NCBI GenBank assembly: GCA_963661945.1
Contig: CAVLDP010000003.1
Coordinates: 82,450-146,449 of the forward strand
DNA length: 64,000 bases
Source: CAVLDP01 sp963661945
GTDB lineage: Bacteria; Bacillota; Clostridia; Lachnospirales; Lachnospiraceae
Reading direction: 5' to 3'
The translations under genes and the position numbers were made by a program. The notes beneath the pieces were generated by a model. The model saw only the letters and a list, made by a program, of their open reading frames with translations. It had not been told where the DNA came from and ran no database searches. Shown here one piece after another: positions 16,415-26,099 of this stretch; within the stretch, counting starts at the first letter, position 1, and each line of letters opens with the position of its first letter.

Positions 16415-17413
16415 ATGAGACTTTCATGGAAGAAACATACGATAATTTTTTCGCTACTTCTTTTGACGCTTTTTTCGTGTACTGCATGCACGGATCGCTC
16501 GTCAAGTCAGCAGAAATATAAGACTATGGGAATTGAAGCTATGGCTGGCGGAGATTATGCCACAGCTGTGGACGATTTTAATGAAGCATTATCCTTTTCG
16601 GATTTCAAGGTTACCGGTCAAGAGGTAGACATCTGCTATTACAAGGCTGCTGCCCAGTATCTTATGAATGATTTCACGGGTGCGCTTGAGACATATACGG
16701 CTCTACTTGATTTTGATGAGTCGAATGCGGATGCCTTTTTTCTCCGAGGTTGTCTATATCTGAATGCTGGGGAGAGCGACAAGGCGATTCGTGATTTCAA
16801 GTCAGCGGTATCATGTGATGAAGGAAACTTCGATCTCTATATTGAGATTTATGAGAATCTTGTTGCTATGAATTACAGTGAAGATGCTATGGAATTTCTT
16901 AATCTCGGACTTGAGGTAGAGGGTTCAAGTGCAGCTACCTATGTAGGTCGTGGCAGGATTTATATCCTTCTTGGACAAAATGATGCAGCAATTAAGGTGT
17001 TGACTAAGGCTGTCGATAAGAAGAGCAATGAGGCTAAGCTGTATTTGGCCCAGATATATACATCTGAAGGGGATGAGGCTTCTGCGACGGCTATTCTGGA
17101 AGATTATATTGATGGAGATGTTACCTCAGAATCGCTGAATGCACTAGGAGATCTTCATATGAGAAATGGAGATTATGAAGAGGCATTAGAAGCCTATGAA
17201 GAAGGCTTAGCACAGACTGTAGTTACAAACGAGAAGCAGCTTAAGAAGAATCGGATTGGAGCCTTGGAATATACGCAGGATTGGCAGGGTGCTTATGAAG
17301 CTTGCACGGAATTTGTTACAGAGTATCCGGCAGATGCAGATACTCTTCGAGAACTCGTTTTCCTAACAACTCGCGTAGAGGGACCTTACGGAGAGGAGGA
17401 TACACAATCATAA
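16415..17413 (+). CDS. TPR-repeat lipoprotein
   Basis: 332 residues. A signal peptide (HTIIFSLLLLTLFSC) ends in a lipobox-like LFSC, so the protein is probably lipid-anchored outside the membrane. At least six tetratricopeptide repeats cover ~25-320 (MEAMAGGDYATAVDDFNEAL-like units such as AGGDYATAVDDFNEAL, AGESDKAIRDFKSAV, NGDYEEALEAYEEGL). TPR proteins are binding scaffolds; partner unknown. It runs directly into hflX with one base between the genes. Confidence 0.8.
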   Translation: MRLSWKKHTIIFSLLLLTLFSCTACTDRSSSQQKYKTMGIEAMAGGDYATAVDDFNEALSFSDFKVTGQEVDICYYKAAAQYLMNDFTGALETYTALLDFDESNADAFFLRGCLYLNAGESDKAIRDFKSAVSCDEGNFDLYIEIYENLVAMNYSEDAMEFLNLGLEVEGSSAATYVGRGRIYILLGQNDAAIKVLTKAVDKKSNEAKLYLAQIYTSEGDEASATAILEDYIDGDVTSESLNALGDLHMRNGDYEEALEAYEEGLAQTVVTNEKQLKKNRIGALEYTQDWQGAYEACTEFVTEYPADADTLRELVFLTTRVEGPYGEEDTQS

Positions 17414-17414
17414 G

Positions 17415-18644
17415 ATGAATGAATGGAATGAACATGTGATTCTTGTCGGTGTATCTACATCAGATGGGGATGATACAGAGGATTCTCTCTATGAATTGGA
17501 GGAACTAGTTAAGACGGCGGGCGCTTCTGTAGATGCTATTGTTATCCAGAATTTGCCCTATATTAATTCAGCTACCTACGTTGGAAAGGGTAAGCTAGAG
17601 GAACTGCATGAGATGGTTCTACAGACTGAGGCTACAGGAATTGTGTGTGATGATGAGTTGACTCCAGCCCAGCTTCGGAATATGGAGGCTGTTCTTGGCG
17701 TTAAGATTATGGACCGCACATTAATTATTCTTGACATCTTCGCCCAGCATGCCAGATCAAATGAAGGTAAGATTCAGGTGGAGCTGGCTCAGCTGCGTTA
17801 TCAGCTTACAAGACTTAAGGGACTTGGCGGTTCAATGTCGCGACTTGGTGGCGGAATAGGAACAAGAGGACCTGGCGAGACCAAGCTTGAAGTAGATCGA
17901 AGACTCATTTCCAGTAGAATATCGAAGTTAAAACAAGAATTAATTAAAATAGAGAGCCATCGAGAGCTGACAAGAAAGGCCAGGGAACGGAATGGGAAGC
18001 CTGTAGCTGCTATTGTTGGATATACGAACGCTGGTAAGTCGACGCTTCTGAATGCACTAACCGATGCGGGGATATTGGCAGAAGATCAATTGTTCGCAAC
18101 ACTCGATACAACGACCAGACTTCTGAATCTGCCAAGTGGCCAAGAATTGTTGCTTACAGATACGGTTGGCTTCATCCGTAAATTACCGCATCATCTGGTG
18201 GATGCCTTTCGCAGTACACTGGAGGAAGCAAAGTATGCAGATTATGTAATTCATGTTGTGGATGCATCAAGCAGAGAGATGGAGAAGCAGATGCATACGG
18301 TGTATGATACTCTGCAGGAACTTGGTATTACCGGCAAGAAAATTATAACTATATTTAATAAAATTGATCTGCTGGAGGAAGACGAGATTATTCGAGATGG
18401 CAGAGCAGATTATACGATTCGTATCTCAGCTAAGGAGGGGACGAATCTTACAGGTCTTATGGAGCTCTTGGAACAGGTGCTAAGAGAAGATAGGGTTCTG
18501 ATTGAGAGAATCCTACCATATGATAAGATGTCACTTCTTAATGAAGTTCGAAAGAATGGAGAGATTCTGACAGAAGAATATAAGGAAGATGGCATCCATA
18601 TTTCGGCGTATGTTCCAATGGCATTATATGGGCATTTGTGTTAG
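17415..18644 (+). CDS. hflX: GTPase HflX, ribosome rescue/splitting factor
   Basis: 409 residues. N-terminal HflX domain (~1-190, with GKGKLEEL, the Gly-rich GGSMSRLGGGIGTRGPGETKLE region, core GGGIGTRGPGETK, and a helical coil), then the GTPase domain with G1 GYTNAGKST (202-210), G3 DTVGFIRKLP, G4 NKID. HflX splits stalled or hibernating ribosomes under stress. Normal family length. It starts one base after the TPR gene, so the two are co-transcribed. Confidence 0.95.
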   Translation: MNEWNEHVILVGVSTSDGDDTEDSLYELEELVKTAGASVDAIVIQNLPYINSATYVGKGKLEELHEMVLQTEATGIVCDDELTPAQLRNMEAVLGVKIMDRTLIILDIFAQHARSNEGKIQVELAQLRYQLTRLKGLGGSMSRLGGGIGTRGPGETKLEVDRRLISSRISKLKQELIKIESHRELTRKARERNGKPVAAIVGYTNAGKSTLLNALTDAGILAEDQLFATLDTTTRLLNLPSGQELLLTDTVGFIRKLPHHLVDAFRSTLEEAKYADYVIHVVDASSREMEKQMHTVYDTLQELGITGKKIITIFNKIDLLEEDEIIRDGRADYTIRISAKEGTNLTGLMELLEQVLREDRVLIERILPYDKMSLLNEVRKNGEILTEEYKEDGIHISAYVPMALYGHLC

Positions 18645-18693
18645 TATAGAGCCGTGCGTTTTTTGCATAAGTATGAATTAAGAGGAGATACCT

Positions 18694-19626
18694 ATGATTG
18701 GAGAATTAATTAAGAAGATTCAGGCAACTGGAGCACCAATTGTTGTTGGACTTGACCCTAAGCTTGAATATATTCCAGACCACATTACGGGGCCAATCTA
18801 CAAGGAGTATGGCAATACCCTTGAGGCTGCTGGAGAAGCAATTTGGCAGTTCAATAAGGAGATCATTGATGCGACATATGATTTAATTCCTTGTGTGAAG
18901 CCACAGATTGCCATGTATGAACAGTACGGTATCCCCGGTCTTGTTGCCTTTAAGAAGACAGTTGACTATTGCAAGTCCAAGGATCTAATCGTCCTCGGAG
19001 ATATCAAGAGAGGAGATATCGGCTCCACCTCTGAATCCTATGCAATCGGTCACTTGGGCCAGGTAAATGTGAATGGTCAGCTTCTTACTCCATTTGGAGA
19101 GGATATTGTGACCGTCAATCCTTATCTTGGCACAGATGGTGTGAAGCCATTTGTTGATGTGTGTAAGAGAGAGAATAAGGGTATCTTCGTTCTTGTGAAG
19201 ACATCGAATCCGTCAAGTGGAGAATTCCAGGATCGTCTTATTGATGGAATTCCACTTTATGAGCATGTTGCTAGCATGGTGAATACCTGGGGAGAGGGCA
19301 CTGGTGAGATGGGCTACTCTGATGTTGGAGCAGTAGTTGGTGCAACCTATCCTGAAGTTGGTAAGGCAATGCGTCGTGTGATGAAACATGCCTATATTTT
19401 AGTCCCTGGCTATGGAGCACAAGGTGGCAAGGGAGCAGATCTAGTACATTTCTTTAATGAAGATGGCCTCGGTGCTATCGTCAACTCTTCTCGCGGAATT
19501 ATCGCAGCATATAAAGCAGAGCAATATGCCTCCTTTGGAGCAGAGCATTTTGCTGATGCTTCCCGTCAAGCAGTGCTTGATATGGTCTCAGATATTCATG
19601 GAGCCCTGGATGCGGCTCTATCATAG
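18694..19626 (+). CDS. pyrF: Orotidine 5'-phosphate decarboxylase (type 2)
   Basis: 310 residues, the longer type 2 form. VVGLDPKLEYIP at the N-terminus and the catalytic Lys-Asp array in LGDIKRGDIGSTSE are diagnostic. It makes UMP from OMP, the last step of the pathway served by pyrE at the end of this operon. SD AGAGGAG. The 49-base gap after hflX shows no hairpin and no PyrR-type attenuator. Confidence 0.95.
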   Translation: MIGELIKKIQATGAPIVVGLDPKLEYIPDHITGPIYKEYGNTLEAAGEAIWQFNKEIIDATYDLIPCVKPQIAMYEQYGIPGLVAFKKTVDYCKSKDLIVLGDIKRGDIGSTSESYAIGHLGQVNVNGQLLTPFGEDIVTVNPYLGTDGVKPFVDVCKRENKGIFVLVKTSNPSSGEFQDRLIDGIPLYEHVASMVNTWGEGTGEMGYSDVGAVVGATYPEVGKAMRRVMKHAYILVPGYGAQGGKGADLVHFFNEDGLGAIVNSSRGIIAAYKAEQYASFGAEHFADASRQAVLDMVSDIHGALDAALS

Positions 19627-19634
19627 GAGTTCAG

Positions 19635-20426
19635 ATGAATCAGACTAAGAATAGACAAATGGAGATAGGGCATGTCATTTCACAGGACATGCTCTTGGAT
19701 GGAATATATAGCCTGTATGTAGAGTGTCATGCAGCAGATCTTGCACGAATGGGGCAATTTGTGTCTCTATATTCGAGAGATGGTAGCAAGATTTTACCAC
19801 GCCCGATCAGTATTTGTGAGATTGACAGGGCAAGTCATACATTACGATTTGTATATCGCGTGGTAGGTCAGGGAACAGAGGAATTTTCATCCCTTAAGAA
19901 GGGAGATGAGATTCGCCTTCTCGGACCTCTCGGTAATGGTTTTCCTGAAGTGGATGGCCCTGTAGTTCTAGTTGGTGGAGGCATCGGAGTACCTCCAATG
20001 CTTGAGACTGCGAAGACTTTTCGTGCGGCAGGAAGAAGCCAGAGTGAGGTAATCTCTGTTATGGGATACCGGGATAAGACATTCCTTCAAGAAGAGTTTG
20101 AGAAATATTCTACCATGTATATCGCGACAGATGATGGTTCTACTGGTATTCATGGTACGGTAGTTGATGCTCTTAGATCTGAAGGAATTACAAGAGGTAC
20201 AATCCTAGCCTGTGGACCTAAGCCTATGCTTCGGGCGTTAAGAGATTATGCGAGAGAGCATGATATGACCTGCTTTATCTCTATGGAGGAGCGTATGGCT
20301 TGTGGAATTGGAGCATGCTTAGGATGTGTATGTAAGACGAAGAATGTAGATGACCATTCTAAGGTGCATAATACCAGAATCTGCAAGGATGGTCCTGTAT
20401 TTCTGGCTGAGGAGGTAGAATTATAA
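19635..20426 (+). CDS. pyrK: Dihydroorotate dehydrogenase B, electron-transfer subunit
   Basis: 263 residues. FAD-binding RPISICEI in the beta-barrel domain, NAD-binding LVGGGIGVPPML, and a C-terminal 2Fe-2S cluster formed by the Cys residues in ACGIGACLGCVCKT and RICKDGPVF. It passes electrons from dihydroorotate oxidation in PyrD to NAD+. The stop overlaps the pyrD start (TAATG). Confidence 0.95.
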   Translation: MNQTKNRQMEIGHVISQDMLLDGIYSLYVECHAADLARMGQFVSLYSRDGSKILPRPISICEIDRASHTLRFVYRVVGQGTEEFSSLKKGDEIRLLGPLGNGFPEVDGPVVLVGGGIGVPPMLETAKTFRAAGRSQSEVISVMGYRDKTFLQEEFEKYSTMYIATDDGSTGIHGTVVDALRSEGITRGTILACGPKPMLRALRDYAREHDMTCFISMEERMACGIGACLGCVCKTKNVDDHSKVHNTRICKDGPVFLAEEVEL

Positions 20427-21337
20427 TGGCAATTTCCACATCTGTTTCCTTGGCAGGCATTACGCTTAAGAATCCAGTGATGACTGCGTCCGGAACCTTT
20501 GGCTCCGGGATGGAATATAGTGAATTTGTAGATTTGAATCGCCTTGGCGCAGTGGTGACCAAAGGTGTGGCAGATAAGCCTTGGACAGGTAATGATACAC
20601 CAAGAGTAGCTGAGGTACATGGCGGAATGCTCAATGCTATCGGACTTCAGAATCCTGGAATCGATACCTTTATTGAGCGAGATTTGGCCTTTCTTGATCA
20701 ATACGATACCAAGGTGATTGTCAATGTCTGTGGTCACTCAGAGGAGGAATATCTCTCTGTTGTAGAGCGACTTGCTGATGAGAAGCGGCCGGATATGCTT
20801 GAGATTAATATTTCCTGTCCCAATGTGAAGGAAGGCGGCATCGCTTTTGGTACGGATCCAAAAGGCGTTGAGCATATTACAAGAGAGATTAAGAAGATCG
20901 CAAAACAGCCAGTGATTATGAAACTTAGTCCAAATGTTACATCGATTGCAGAGATTGCAAGAGCTGCAGAGGCAGGTGGAGCGGACTGTCTGTCGCTGAT
21001 TAATACCATTACCGGTATGAAGATTGACGTCGATCGGAGAAGCTTCCTGCTTGCCAATAAGACAGGTGGAATGTCTGGCCCAGCTGTGCACCCTGTCGCA
21101 GTTCGTATGGTATATGAGACTGCTCAGGCTGTGAATATCCCGCTCATTGGTATGGGTGGAATTTCATCCGCTTATGATGCGCTTGAGATGATTCTCGCTG
21201 GCGCGACAGCAATTTCCGTTGGAACAGCGAATTTCACGAATCCTCATGTAACGATGGATATTTTGGATGGTATTGAAGAATATATGAATCGATATCATGT
21301 TTCAGATATTAGAGATTTAATTGGATGTGTGCACTAG
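20426..21337 (+). CDS. pyrD: Dihydroorotate dehydrogenase B, catalytic subunit
   Basis: 303 residues. FMN-binding TIM barrel of class 1B: TLKNPVMTASGTFG near the N-terminus, active-site base Cys in EINISCPNVKEGG, NTITGMKIDV and the phosphate-binding GMGGISSAYDALEMILAGA (core GMGGISSAYDALE). Works as a heterotetramer with PyrK, oxidising dihydroorotate to orotate. Confidence 0.96.
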   Translation: MAISTSVSLAGITLKNPVMTASGTFGSGMEYSEFVDLNRLGAVVTKGVADKPWTGNDTPRVAEVHGGMLNAIGLQNPGIDTFIERDLAFLDQYDTKVIVNVCGHSEEEYLSVVERLADEKRPDMLEINISCPNVKEGGIAFGTDPKGVEHITREIKKIAKQPVIMKLSPNVTSIAEIARAAEAGGADCLSLINTITGMKIDVDRRSFLLANKTGGMSGPAVHPVAVRMVYETAQAVNIPLIGMGGISSAYDALEMILAGATAISVGTANFTNPHVTMDILDGIEEYMNRYHVSDIRDLIGCVH

Positions 21338-21346
21338 GAGGATAGC

Positions 21347-22027
21347 ATGGAGAGATATAAAGAAGAATTTATTGAATTTATGGTAGAGAGCGACGTCCTG
21401 AAATTTGGCGATTTTACACTGAAGAGTGGACGTAAGTCTCCATTTTTCATGAATGCAGGAGCTTATGTAACAGGAAGCCAGCTTTCAAGACTTGGCGAGT
21501 ATTATGCTACAGCAATTCACGAGAATTATGGAGATGATTTCGATGTCTTATTCGGACCAGCCTACAAGGGAATTCCAATTGCGGTTGTGACAGCAGTTGC
21601 TTATGAGAGACTCTACGGCAAGGAAGTACGTTATTGCTCAGATCGCAAGGAAGAGAAGGACCACGGTGCAGATAAGGGTAGCTTCTTAGGCTATGTACCA
21701 CAGGATGGCGACAGAGTTGTGATGATTGAAGATGTTACGACATCAGGTAAGTCTATGGAAGAGACGGTACCTAAGGTTCGCTCTGCAGCAGATGTTGAGA
21801 TTGTTGGCCTTATGGTCTCTCTTAATCGTATGGAAGTGGGATTAGGAGGTAAGGTGTCTGCACTAGATGAGATTAAGGAACGCTATGGTTTTGATGCCCG
21901 TGCAATTGTTACCATGGATGAGGTGGTTGAGCATCTATACAACAGACAGTGCCAGGGCAGAATTGTCATCGATGATGTGCTGAAGGCATCTATTGACAAC
22001 TATTATAACGAATATGGAGTACACTAG
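21347..22027 (+). CDS. pyrE: Orotate phosphoribosyltransferase
   Basis: 226 residues. PRPP-binding motif VVMIEDVTTSGKSM and the N-terminal FTLKSGRKSPFFMN orotate-binding segment. Joins orotate to PRPP to give OMP, the substrate of PyrF. SD AGGAGG; 9 bases after pyrD. Completes the pyrF-K-D-E operon; carAB, pyrB and pyrC are not in the window. Confidence 0.95.
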   Translation: MERYKEEFIEFMVESDVLKFGDFTLKSGRKSPFFMNAGAYVTGSQLSRLGEYYATAIHENYGDDFDVLFGPAYKGIPIAVVTAVAYERLYGKEVRYCSDRKEEKDHGADKGSFLGYVPQDGDRVVMIEDVTTSGKSMEETVPKVRSAADVEIVGLMVSLNRMEVGLGGKVSALDEIKERYGFDARAIVTMDEVVEHLYNRQCQGRIVIDDVLKASIDNYYNEYGVH

Positions 22028-22032
22028 GAATT

Positions 22033-22362
22033 ATGAGCCCTAGAAGACGTAGCCGTTATGGCATGGAACGAAAACCGATTGCGATGGAATCCTATTATGT
22101 TGCTGCAATCTCTGGAGTGTCTTTGATTGTATTTTTTATTTCAATGGTGCTTTCCATCTACTCGAACGGCAATATAGGTAATATCATGGCCGGGATTGCC
22201 ATGGTTGCATTTATTTCTTCCATCATTTGCTTAATTATTGGAGTGCGTTTCTTTCGCTCGCGAAGTTACACTACATTTTCCAGAATGATAGGACTATTTG
22301 TTCCACTAATATCTGTTCTGCTATGGATTGTAGTGTATGCAATAGGACTCCTAATAATCTAA
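22033..22362 (+). CDS. Small membrane protein, 109 aa
   Basis: A basic N-terminus (MSPRRRSRYGMERK) followed by three hydrophobic segments (~20-43, ~49-72, ~84-109). The pattern is common in Lachnospiraceae next to pyr genes or M29 peptidases, but I know no function. It starts 5 bases after pyrE, so it belongs to the same transcript, and ends 23 bases before the aminopeptidase start. Confidence 0.65.
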   Translation: MSPRRRSRYGMERKPIAMESYYVAAISGVSLIVFFISMVLSIYSNGNIGNIMAGIAMVAFISSIICLIIGVRFFRSRSYTTFSRMIGLFVPLISVLLWIVVYAIGLLII

Positions 22363-22385
22363 ATAATAGAATCGAGGATAAATCT

Positions 22386-24488
22386 TTGAGTGATTTTTGT
22401 TTGTTTGAGAAGACAGAAGAGCTTGTTGAGAGAAATGAGCTTTGTCTTCTTCGTATTGCTTCCATTCCTGAGGATGGAAAGCTTCCCACTGCATTTGCAG
22501 AATATGTGGGAGAGGTCTGTCACCTGATAGAAGATGTACAGAGGATTTATGAATTGGCAGAGAATGGCAAGCTTCGTGAGCTTTCCATTGAGAATCTGAA
22601 GGAGCTTCATGACAAGGCATATGATAGACTCTCTCCTTCGAATTATGATGCATCCTATCTTAATCCAGAATTTGCCATAAATCGATTAGGTAGAAATCTT
22701 GGCGGCATTTTATCTTTCTTATATGCGGATATGACTTGTCTAATATCTGCTGCTTACGAAGGAAGATTAGATACCATTACCTACTTTGAGGAGCTCTTTA
22801 TAGAGATTTATGGTCTTCTCTTAGACGAGATCGAACAGATGGGTCAGCTTGATCCAGAGGAGAAGGCAATCTATAAGTCAATTCATGATGCCATTTATTG
22901 GTTCTATCATGACTATAGTGAGCTTTTTGTTCAGGATAATGTCACGAAAAATGTTAATCCTTCTTATAATTTCTTCAAGAAGATTGTTGAGGAGGCAGAT
23001 CTTACAGATCTTCGCTACCTCTATTGGTATGGAAGTCCAATTGGAGAGAATGAGATTCAATTAGCCCAATATATTAATTCTCTTGATGAGGAGCGGATTG
23101 AAGCGATTGCTTCTACCTATACGGAGGGATTTCGTATTGGATATGAAGTGACGGAGCGAGATATCACGAAGAAAGCATCTGTGAAGGTTGAATTTCCGAT
23201 AGGCTTCGAACGTATCATAAGACAGGCTTGTAAGAATTTTAAGGCCTTAGGTCTTGAACCAATGATTGTTCGCGAGTCCACCTATTCCTTTACAGGTCGC
23301 TCTGGCAGAAAGCGCAATTGCTATTCTACAGCCTTTAATCCACAGTTTGATTTTGATCACAAGGACGATAGAGGTTTCTACTTAGATAAGAGCTTTGTAG
23401 AGCGATATCTTGAAGTGCTTTCGCTATCTTATGAGAATGAGAAGAAGAATGCATCCCTGATGGGTGGTCCAGCGGTGATTGAGATGTTCGGTGAGCCGGA
23501 CTTTGAACCGCAGAATAAAGCAGATGCATATAGTTATACAGATAGCCAGAATGAGCTGAATGTCTATATGATGTCTCAGGTTGGACAGATCGCCCAGAAG
23601 TATATGCCTGGAGATGAATATAGCTTTACAATCATTGCATTCCCTCTTCCTAGCATTGGAGAGAGATTTGAGGAGATCTTTGATAAGACGGTTGAGATTA
23701 ACACGCTCGATTATATGAAATATCGCAATATGCAGCAGTGTATCATTGATGTTCTAGATCAAGGTGAGATGGTTCATGTAACTGGTCGTGGGGCCAATGA
23801 GACAGATATTTTCGTATCCCTTCATCCGATTGCAGATCCGACTACTGAGACTAAGTTTGAGAATTGCGTGGCAGATGTGAATATCCCAGTTGGAGAAGTA
23901 TTTACCTCACCTGTTCTTAAGGGTACAAGAGGTATTCTTCATGTGTCCAAGGTCTATTTGAATGGACTTTCCTTTAAGAATCTTAGACTTACCTTTGAGG
24001 ATGGTAGAATCACAGAATATACATGCTCGAATTTCCCTACGGAAGAAGAGAATAAGAAATATATCTATGATAATATTCTCTTCCATCACGAGACTCTTCC
24101 AATCGGTGAATTTGCAATTGGAACCAATACCATAGCATATCGCATGGGTATTGATTTTGGGATTCAGGACAAGCTTCCAATTCTGATAGCAGAGAAGACG
24201 GGACCTCATTTTGCAGTGGGTGATACCTGTTATTCCCATGCAGAGGATTCGGTAGTGCATAATCCGGATGGTAAGGAAATTATCGCCAGATCCAATGAGA
24301 TTGCTGATCTTCGCGATGAGGATCCATCCGCAGCATACTTTAACTGTCATACGGATATAACGATTCCTTATGATGAACTTAAGGATATTGTCGCTATTGG
24401 ACCGTCTGGAGAGGAATATCCGATTATCTGTGATGGTCGCTTTGTTGTGGCGGGTACCGAAGAACTAAATATACCACTTGATAAATAG
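22386..24488 (+). CDS. M29-type metallo-aminopeptidase with long N-terminal extension
   Basis: 700 residues from a TTG start at 22386 (GAGG 9 bases before); the frame is open further upstream but would overlap the previous gene by 135 bases. The C-terminal half matches M29 (AmpS/aminopeptidase T) peptidases: metal-site segments NIPVGEVFTSP, GEFAIGTN, EKTGPHFAVGD and FNCHTDITI carry the expected Glu, Glu, His and His-x-Asp ligands. The classic enzymes have ~410 residues, so about 240-290 N-terminal residues are extra, mostly helical and acidic. Removes N-terminal residues from peptides in the cytosol. Precedes purE by 27 bases. Confidence 0.83.
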   Translation: MSDFCLFEKTEELVERNELCLLRIASIPEDGKLPTAFAEYVGEVCHLIEDVQRIYELAENGKLRELSIENLKELHDKAYDRLSPSNYDASYLNPEFAINRLGRNLGGILSFLYADMTCLISAAYEGRLDTITYFEELFIEIYGLLLDEIEQMGQLDPEEKAIYKSIHDAIYWFYHDYSELFVQDNVTKNVNPSYNFFKKIVEEADLTDLRYLYWYGSPIGENEIQLAQYINSLDEERIEAIASTYTEGFRIGYEVTERDITKKASVKVEFPIGFERIIRQACKNFKALGLEPMIVRESTYSFTGRSGRKRNCYSTAFNPQFDFDHKDDRGFYLDKSFVERYLEVLSLSYENEKKNASLMGGPAVIEMFGEPDFEPQNKADAYSYTDSQNELNVYMMSQVGQIAQKYMPGDEYSFTIIAFPLPSIGERFEEIFDKTVEINTLDYMKYRNMQQCIIDVLDQGEMVHVTGRGANETDIFVSLHPIADPTTETKFENCVADVNIPVGEVFTSPVLKGTRGILHVSKVYLNGLSFKNLRLTFEDGRITEYTCSNFPTEEENKKYIYDNILFHHETLPIGEFAIGTNTIAYRMGIDFGIQDKLPILIAEKTGPHFAVGDTCYSHAEDSVVHNPDGKEIIARSNEIADLRDEDPSAAYFNCHTDITIPYDELKDIVAIGPSGEEYPIICDGRFVVAGTEELNIPLDK

Positions 24489-24515
24489 TTGATAGGAATT
24501 AGAAAGGTGATTGAA

Positions 24516-25016
24516 ATGGCAAAAGTAGGAATTGTAATGGGTAGTGACTCTGACATGCCAGTAATGGCAGAGGCCGCAAAAATTCTGGATCGATTTGGAA
24601 TTGATTATGAGATGGATATTATTTCCGCTCATAGAGAACCAGATGAATTCTTCTCTTATGCGAAGTCTGCAGAGGAAAGAGGTTACAAGGTGATTATTGC
24701 AGGAGCAGGTAAGGCAGCACATCTTCCTGGTATGTGTGCAGCAATCTTTTCCATGCCTGTAATTGGAATTCCGATGAAGACGTCAGACCTTGGCGGAGTA
24801 GATTCCCTTTATTCAATCGTACAGATGCCAAGTGGTATTCCAGTTGCTACTGTTGCGATTAATGGTGGTAAGAATGCTGGAATTCTTGCTGCTAAGATTC
24901 TTGCAACATCCGATGACAAGCTTCTCTCTGAGATTAAGAAGTATACAGATGAGCTGAAGGAAGAGGTGAAGGAGAAGAACAATCACCTTAAGGAAGTTGG
25001 CTACAAGGAATATTAG
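24516..25016 (+). CDS. purE: N5-carboxyaminoimidazole ribonucleotide mutase (PurE class I)
   Basis: 166 residues. VGIVMGSDSDMPVM is the PurE P-loop-like signature and ISAHREPDE carries the active-site His; GAGKAAHLPGM completes the site. Converts N5-CAIR to CAIR in purine synthesis. ATG 24516 follows AAAGGTG; the longer frame from 24489 lacks an SD. First of purE-M-N-D; purK and purL are not here. Confidence 0.94.
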   Translation: MAKVGIVMGSDSDMPVMAEAAKILDRFGIDYEMDIISAHREPDEFFSYAKSAEERGYKVIIAGAGKAAHLPGMCAAIFSMPVIGIPMKTSDLGGVDSLYSIVQMPSGIPVATVAINGGKNAGILAAKILATSDDKLLSEIKKYTDELKEEVKEKNNHLKEVGYKEY

Positions 25017-25067
25017 AATTAGATACCTATTATATTGACACATAGATTTTTATTGGAGGATCAGAAA

Positions 25068-26099
25068 ATGGGACTGAATTACAAGGGCGCAGGCGTTGAT
25101 ATTGAGGCAGGATATAAGTCAGTAGAACTTATGAAGGCTTCTGTGAAGGAGACAATGAGACCAGAGGTACTTGGTGGCTTGGGAGGCTTCTCTGGAGCTT
25201 TCTCACTTGCAGCAATTAAGGATATGGAGGAGCCAGTTCTTCTGTCTGGTACCGATGGATGTGGTACCAAGGTGAAATTAGCATTCCTCATGGACAAGCA
25301 TGACACCATCGGTATTGATGCTGTTGCTATGTGTGTAAATGATGTAGTTTGTGCTGGTGGAGAGCCTCTTTTCTTCCTTGATTATATTGCCTGTGGCAAG
25401 AACTATCCTGAGAAGATTGCGACAATCGTATCTGGCGTAGCAGAAGGCTGTAAGATGTCTGGATGTGCTCTGATTGGTGGTGAGACAGCAGAGCATCCTG
25501 GTCTTATGCCAGAGGATGAGTATGATCTGGCTGGTTTTGCAGTTGGCCTTGTAGATAAGAAGGATATTATTACCGGAGAGAATCTATCAGAAGGAGATGT
25601 CCTAATTGGTATCGCATCATCTGGTGTACATTCCAATGGATTCTCTCTTGTTCGTCAGATTTTCCCTATGACACGTGAGTCTCTTGATACTTATTATGAA
25701 GAACTTGGTACGACACTCGGCGAAGCTCTTCTTGCACCGACAGTAATTTATGTGAAGTCGCTCAAGGAAATCAAGGCAGCAGGCGTTACAATTAAGGCTT
25801 GCAGTCATATCACAGGTGGCGGTTTCTATGAGAATATTCCACGTATGCTTCCAGAAGGTAAGAGAGCAATCATCGAGAAGGATTCCTATGAGATTCCTCC
25901 AATCTTCAAGTTAATGCAGAAGACTGGTGATATCGATGATGAGATGATGTATAACACCTACAACATGGGACTTGGTATGGTTCTTGCTGTTGATAGTGCA
26001 GATGTAGATAAGACACTTCATGCAATTGAGGCAGCTGGTGAGAAGGCTTATGTTGTTGGACGTATCGCTGATGGCGAAAAGGGAGTAGATTTATGCTAA
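25068..26099 (+). CDS. purM: Phosphoribosylformylglycinamidine cyclo-ligase (AIR synthetase)
   Basis: 343 residues. LSGTDGCGTKVKLAF, DAVAMCVNDVVCAGGEPLFF (core VNDVVCAGGEP) and GGETAEHPG are PurM signatures. Makes AIR from FGAM with ATP. ATG 25068 follows TGGAGGA. Overlaps purN by 7 bases. Confidence 0.96.
   Translation: MGLNYKGAGVDIEAGYKSVELMKASVKETMRPEVLGGLGGFSGAFSLAAIKDMEEPVLLSGTDGCGTKVKLAFLMDKHDTIGIDAVAMCVNDVVCAGGEPLFFLDYIACGKNYPEKIATIVSGVAEGCKMSGCALIGGETAEHPGLMPEDEYDLAGFAVGLVDKKDIITGENLSEGDVLIGIASSGVHSNGFSLVRQIFPMTRESLDTYYEELGTTLGEALLAPTVIYVKSLKEIKAAGVTIKACSHITGGGFYENIPRMLPEGKRAIIEKDSYEIPPIFKLMQKTGDIDDEMMYNTYNMGLGMVLAVDSADVDKTLHAIEAAGEKAYVVGRIADGEKGVDLC

Noticed and set aside
18645..18693. 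PyrR-type attenuator or pyrimidine-sensing leader before pyrF
   Set aside because: The gap is only 49 bases and holds no antiterminator/terminator pair or PyrR-binding loop.
20246..21091. Long Cys-rich open frames on the minus strand across pyrK/pyrD
   Set aside because: They lie antisense to clear pyrK and pyrD codons, have no SD and look like frame shadows.
25017..25067. Purine riboswitch or PurR box between purE and purM
   Set aside because: Too short for a riboswitch aptamer, and no PurBox-like CGAA repeat is visible.
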